A stretch of DNA of 7,229 nucleotides, from contig DAIEPN010000224.1 of NCBI GenBank assembly GCA_027348355.1, forward strand, positions 1 through 7,229, written 5' to 3'. The position numbers were made by a program, and so were the translations under genes. This stretch comes from Chlamydiota bacterium. GTDB lineage: Bacteria > Chlamydiota > Chlamydiia > Chlamydiales > Rhabdochlamydiaceae. Each line of letters starts with the position of its first letter. The first letter of the stretch is position 1. Shown piece after piece: positions 6,618 through 7,229 of the stretch. Under the pieces are notes generated by a model. The model searched no databases. It saw only the letters and a program-made list of their open reading frames with translations, and was not told the DNA's origin.

Positions 6618-7229
6618 TGAAAGATCCCCAAATTAGTCTCTTCAGACGCTTCCATAGCTGTGATCCATTGTAAAATTTCTGCAACTGCTTGAAACGTTTC
6701 TTCCGGAATATATCTACCAGCTTCGCCTTTTTCGAAAATAGTCTGTGCTAAGGTTACGTTACGCATGATAGGGACATGATATTCTTGGGCCGCTTTAATG
6801 ATCAAATCTGCCATAACACCTTTTCCCATGGTAACTATTCTCGGGGCCGGTTCCTTTTCTGCTTCATATTCGATAGCCACTGCGATGTGAACCGGATTTG
6901 TAATCACAGCTTTAGCTCTTTTTACTGCAGGAGGCCCTTCTTGGTAAGCGACTTCTTGTGCTGTTTGTTTACGCTTACTCTTAATATGAGGATCGCCTTC
7001 TGTATCTTTAAATTCTTGCTTTACCTCGAATTTTTCCATTTTCATTTCTTTGGCAAAATTCTTCTTTTGGAAAAAGAGATCAAAAAGACCGATCAGCAAA
7101 AAGAAAATCCCCACACGAATTGCCACCGTAATTAAGAAGTCATTGACCACCGATGCGCTCGCAAGGACTGGAATTAAGACAGAAGAGATAATTTTGGGAA
7201 GCATATTCCACAAAACGATGTAAATAATG
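6614..7229 (-). CDS. sctU: Type III secretion export switch protein SctU (FlhB/YscU/CdsU), C-terminal part (5' end outside window)
   Basis: The frame is open to the window edge; 204 codons plus the stop are visible, about the last 55-60% of a normal SctU of roughly 350-360 residues. A TTG at 7213-7211 could be read as a start, but it lies inside a conserved membrane region and is not the real one. Visible parts in order: two hydrophobic segments (VLIPVLASASVV and FLITVAIRVGIFFLLIGLFDLFF), the linker KMEKFEVKQEFKDTEGDPHIK typical of FlhB/YscU, then the cytoplasmic switch domain. The autocleavage site, normally NPTH, reads NPVH (6898-6887); N, P and H are kept. Cleavage after Asn would free about 93 residues, including AVAIEYEAE, HVPIMRN and YIPEETFQAVAEIL. 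SctU sets the change from needle to translocator/effector export and sits at the export gate with SctV, encoded immediately downstream with a 4-base overlap. Confidence 0.95.
   Translation of the reverse strand, partial: IIYIVLWNMLPKIISSVLIPVLASASVVNDFLITVAIRVGIFFLLIGLFDLFFQKKNFAKEMKMEKFEVKQEFKDTEGDPHIKSKRKQTAQEVAYQEGPPAVKRAKAVITNPVHIAVAIEYEAEKEPAPRIVTMGKGVMADLIIKAAQEYHVPIMRNVTLAQTIFEKGEAGRYIPEETFQAVAEILQWITAMEASEETNLGIFQ
6625..6629 (-). promoter_or_regulatory. Ribosome binding site of sctV inside the sctU end
   Basis: GGGGA lies 7 bases upstream of the sctV ATG, within the codons for the last residues of SctU (NLGIFQ). It is an imperfect Shine-Dalgarno match at the right distance and supports the chosen start together with the conserved N-terminus. 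Confidence 0.5.

Noticed and set aside
6776..7135. Plus-strand open frame antisense to sctU
   Set aside because: The composition is the mirror of the conserved sctU coding strand and no protein family is recognisable.
7211..7213. TTG as the start of a short 199-residue sctU
   Set aside because: The frame continues upstream to the window edge with membrane-type residues (IIYIV), so the short version is only an effect of the cut-off.
6614..7229. Flagellar flhB/flhA instead of virulence-type sctU/sctV
   Set aside because: The neighbours are a CopN-type gatekeeper and a CesT-type chaperone, and no flagellar genes are present; the gene order fits the chlamydial T3S locus.

Overview
The window is an AT-rich bacterial segment in which every recognisable gene lies on the minus strand. 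It carries the second half of a type III secretion (T3S) gene block. Read in the direction of transcription (right to left) the order is: sctU (FlhB/YscU-type export switch, 5' end outside the window), sctV (FlhA/LcrD-type export gate), copN (LcrE/YopN/SctW-type gatekeeper), a CesT-type secretion chaperone (Scc1/SycE), malQ (4-alpha-glucanotransferase), and a secreted SirB1/transglutaminase-like protein whose 3' end is outside the window. The series sctU-sctV-copN-scc1-malQ, with a glycogen enzyme directly behind a T3S chaperone, is the arrangement I know from Chlamydia (cdsU-cdsV-copN-scc1-malQ). The proteins are clearly diverged from the Chlamydia trachomatis versions as I remember them, above all in both ends of CopN. 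I infer a member of the Chlamydiales, probably an environmental (Parachlamydia/Waddlia/Simkania-like) lineage. That lineage call rests on recalled gene order and protein resemblance, not on a search.

Layout: 6614-7229 sctU (partial); 4482-6617 sctV, overlapping sctU by 4 bases (ATGA); 3252-4472 copN, 9 bases after sctV; 2823-3248 chaperone, 3 bases after copN; 1199-2821 malQ, 1 base after the chaperone; then a 44-base gap; 1-1154 transglutaminase-like gene with a GTG start, open to the window edge. The tight junctions point to one polycistronic unit whose promoter lies beyond 7229. No terminator, tRNA, rRNA, mobile element or CRISPR array was seen, and no stretch over 300 bases lacks a gene.

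How the genes work together: SctU and SctV are inner-membrane parts of the export apparatus. SctU switches substrate class by cleaving itself, and SctV forms the cytoplasmic ring that receives substrate-chaperone complexes. CopN plugs the system until host contact and is itself delivered by its chaperone. MalQ belongs to glycogen/maltodextrin metabolism but is embedded in the secretion operon. The last gene encodes an exported protein with an apparently intact Cys-His-acid transglutaminase-fold active site and is the least understood member.

Points most worth a second look: the SctU autocleavage motif reads NPVH instead of NPTH; copN has a 10-A run in its coding strand where a one-base slip would give a short protein ending just after the N-terminal region; the SirB1-like protein has a Cys and a His where E. 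coli SirB1/YchA, as I recall it, lacks them; and CopN ends in an unusual Glu/Lys tail.
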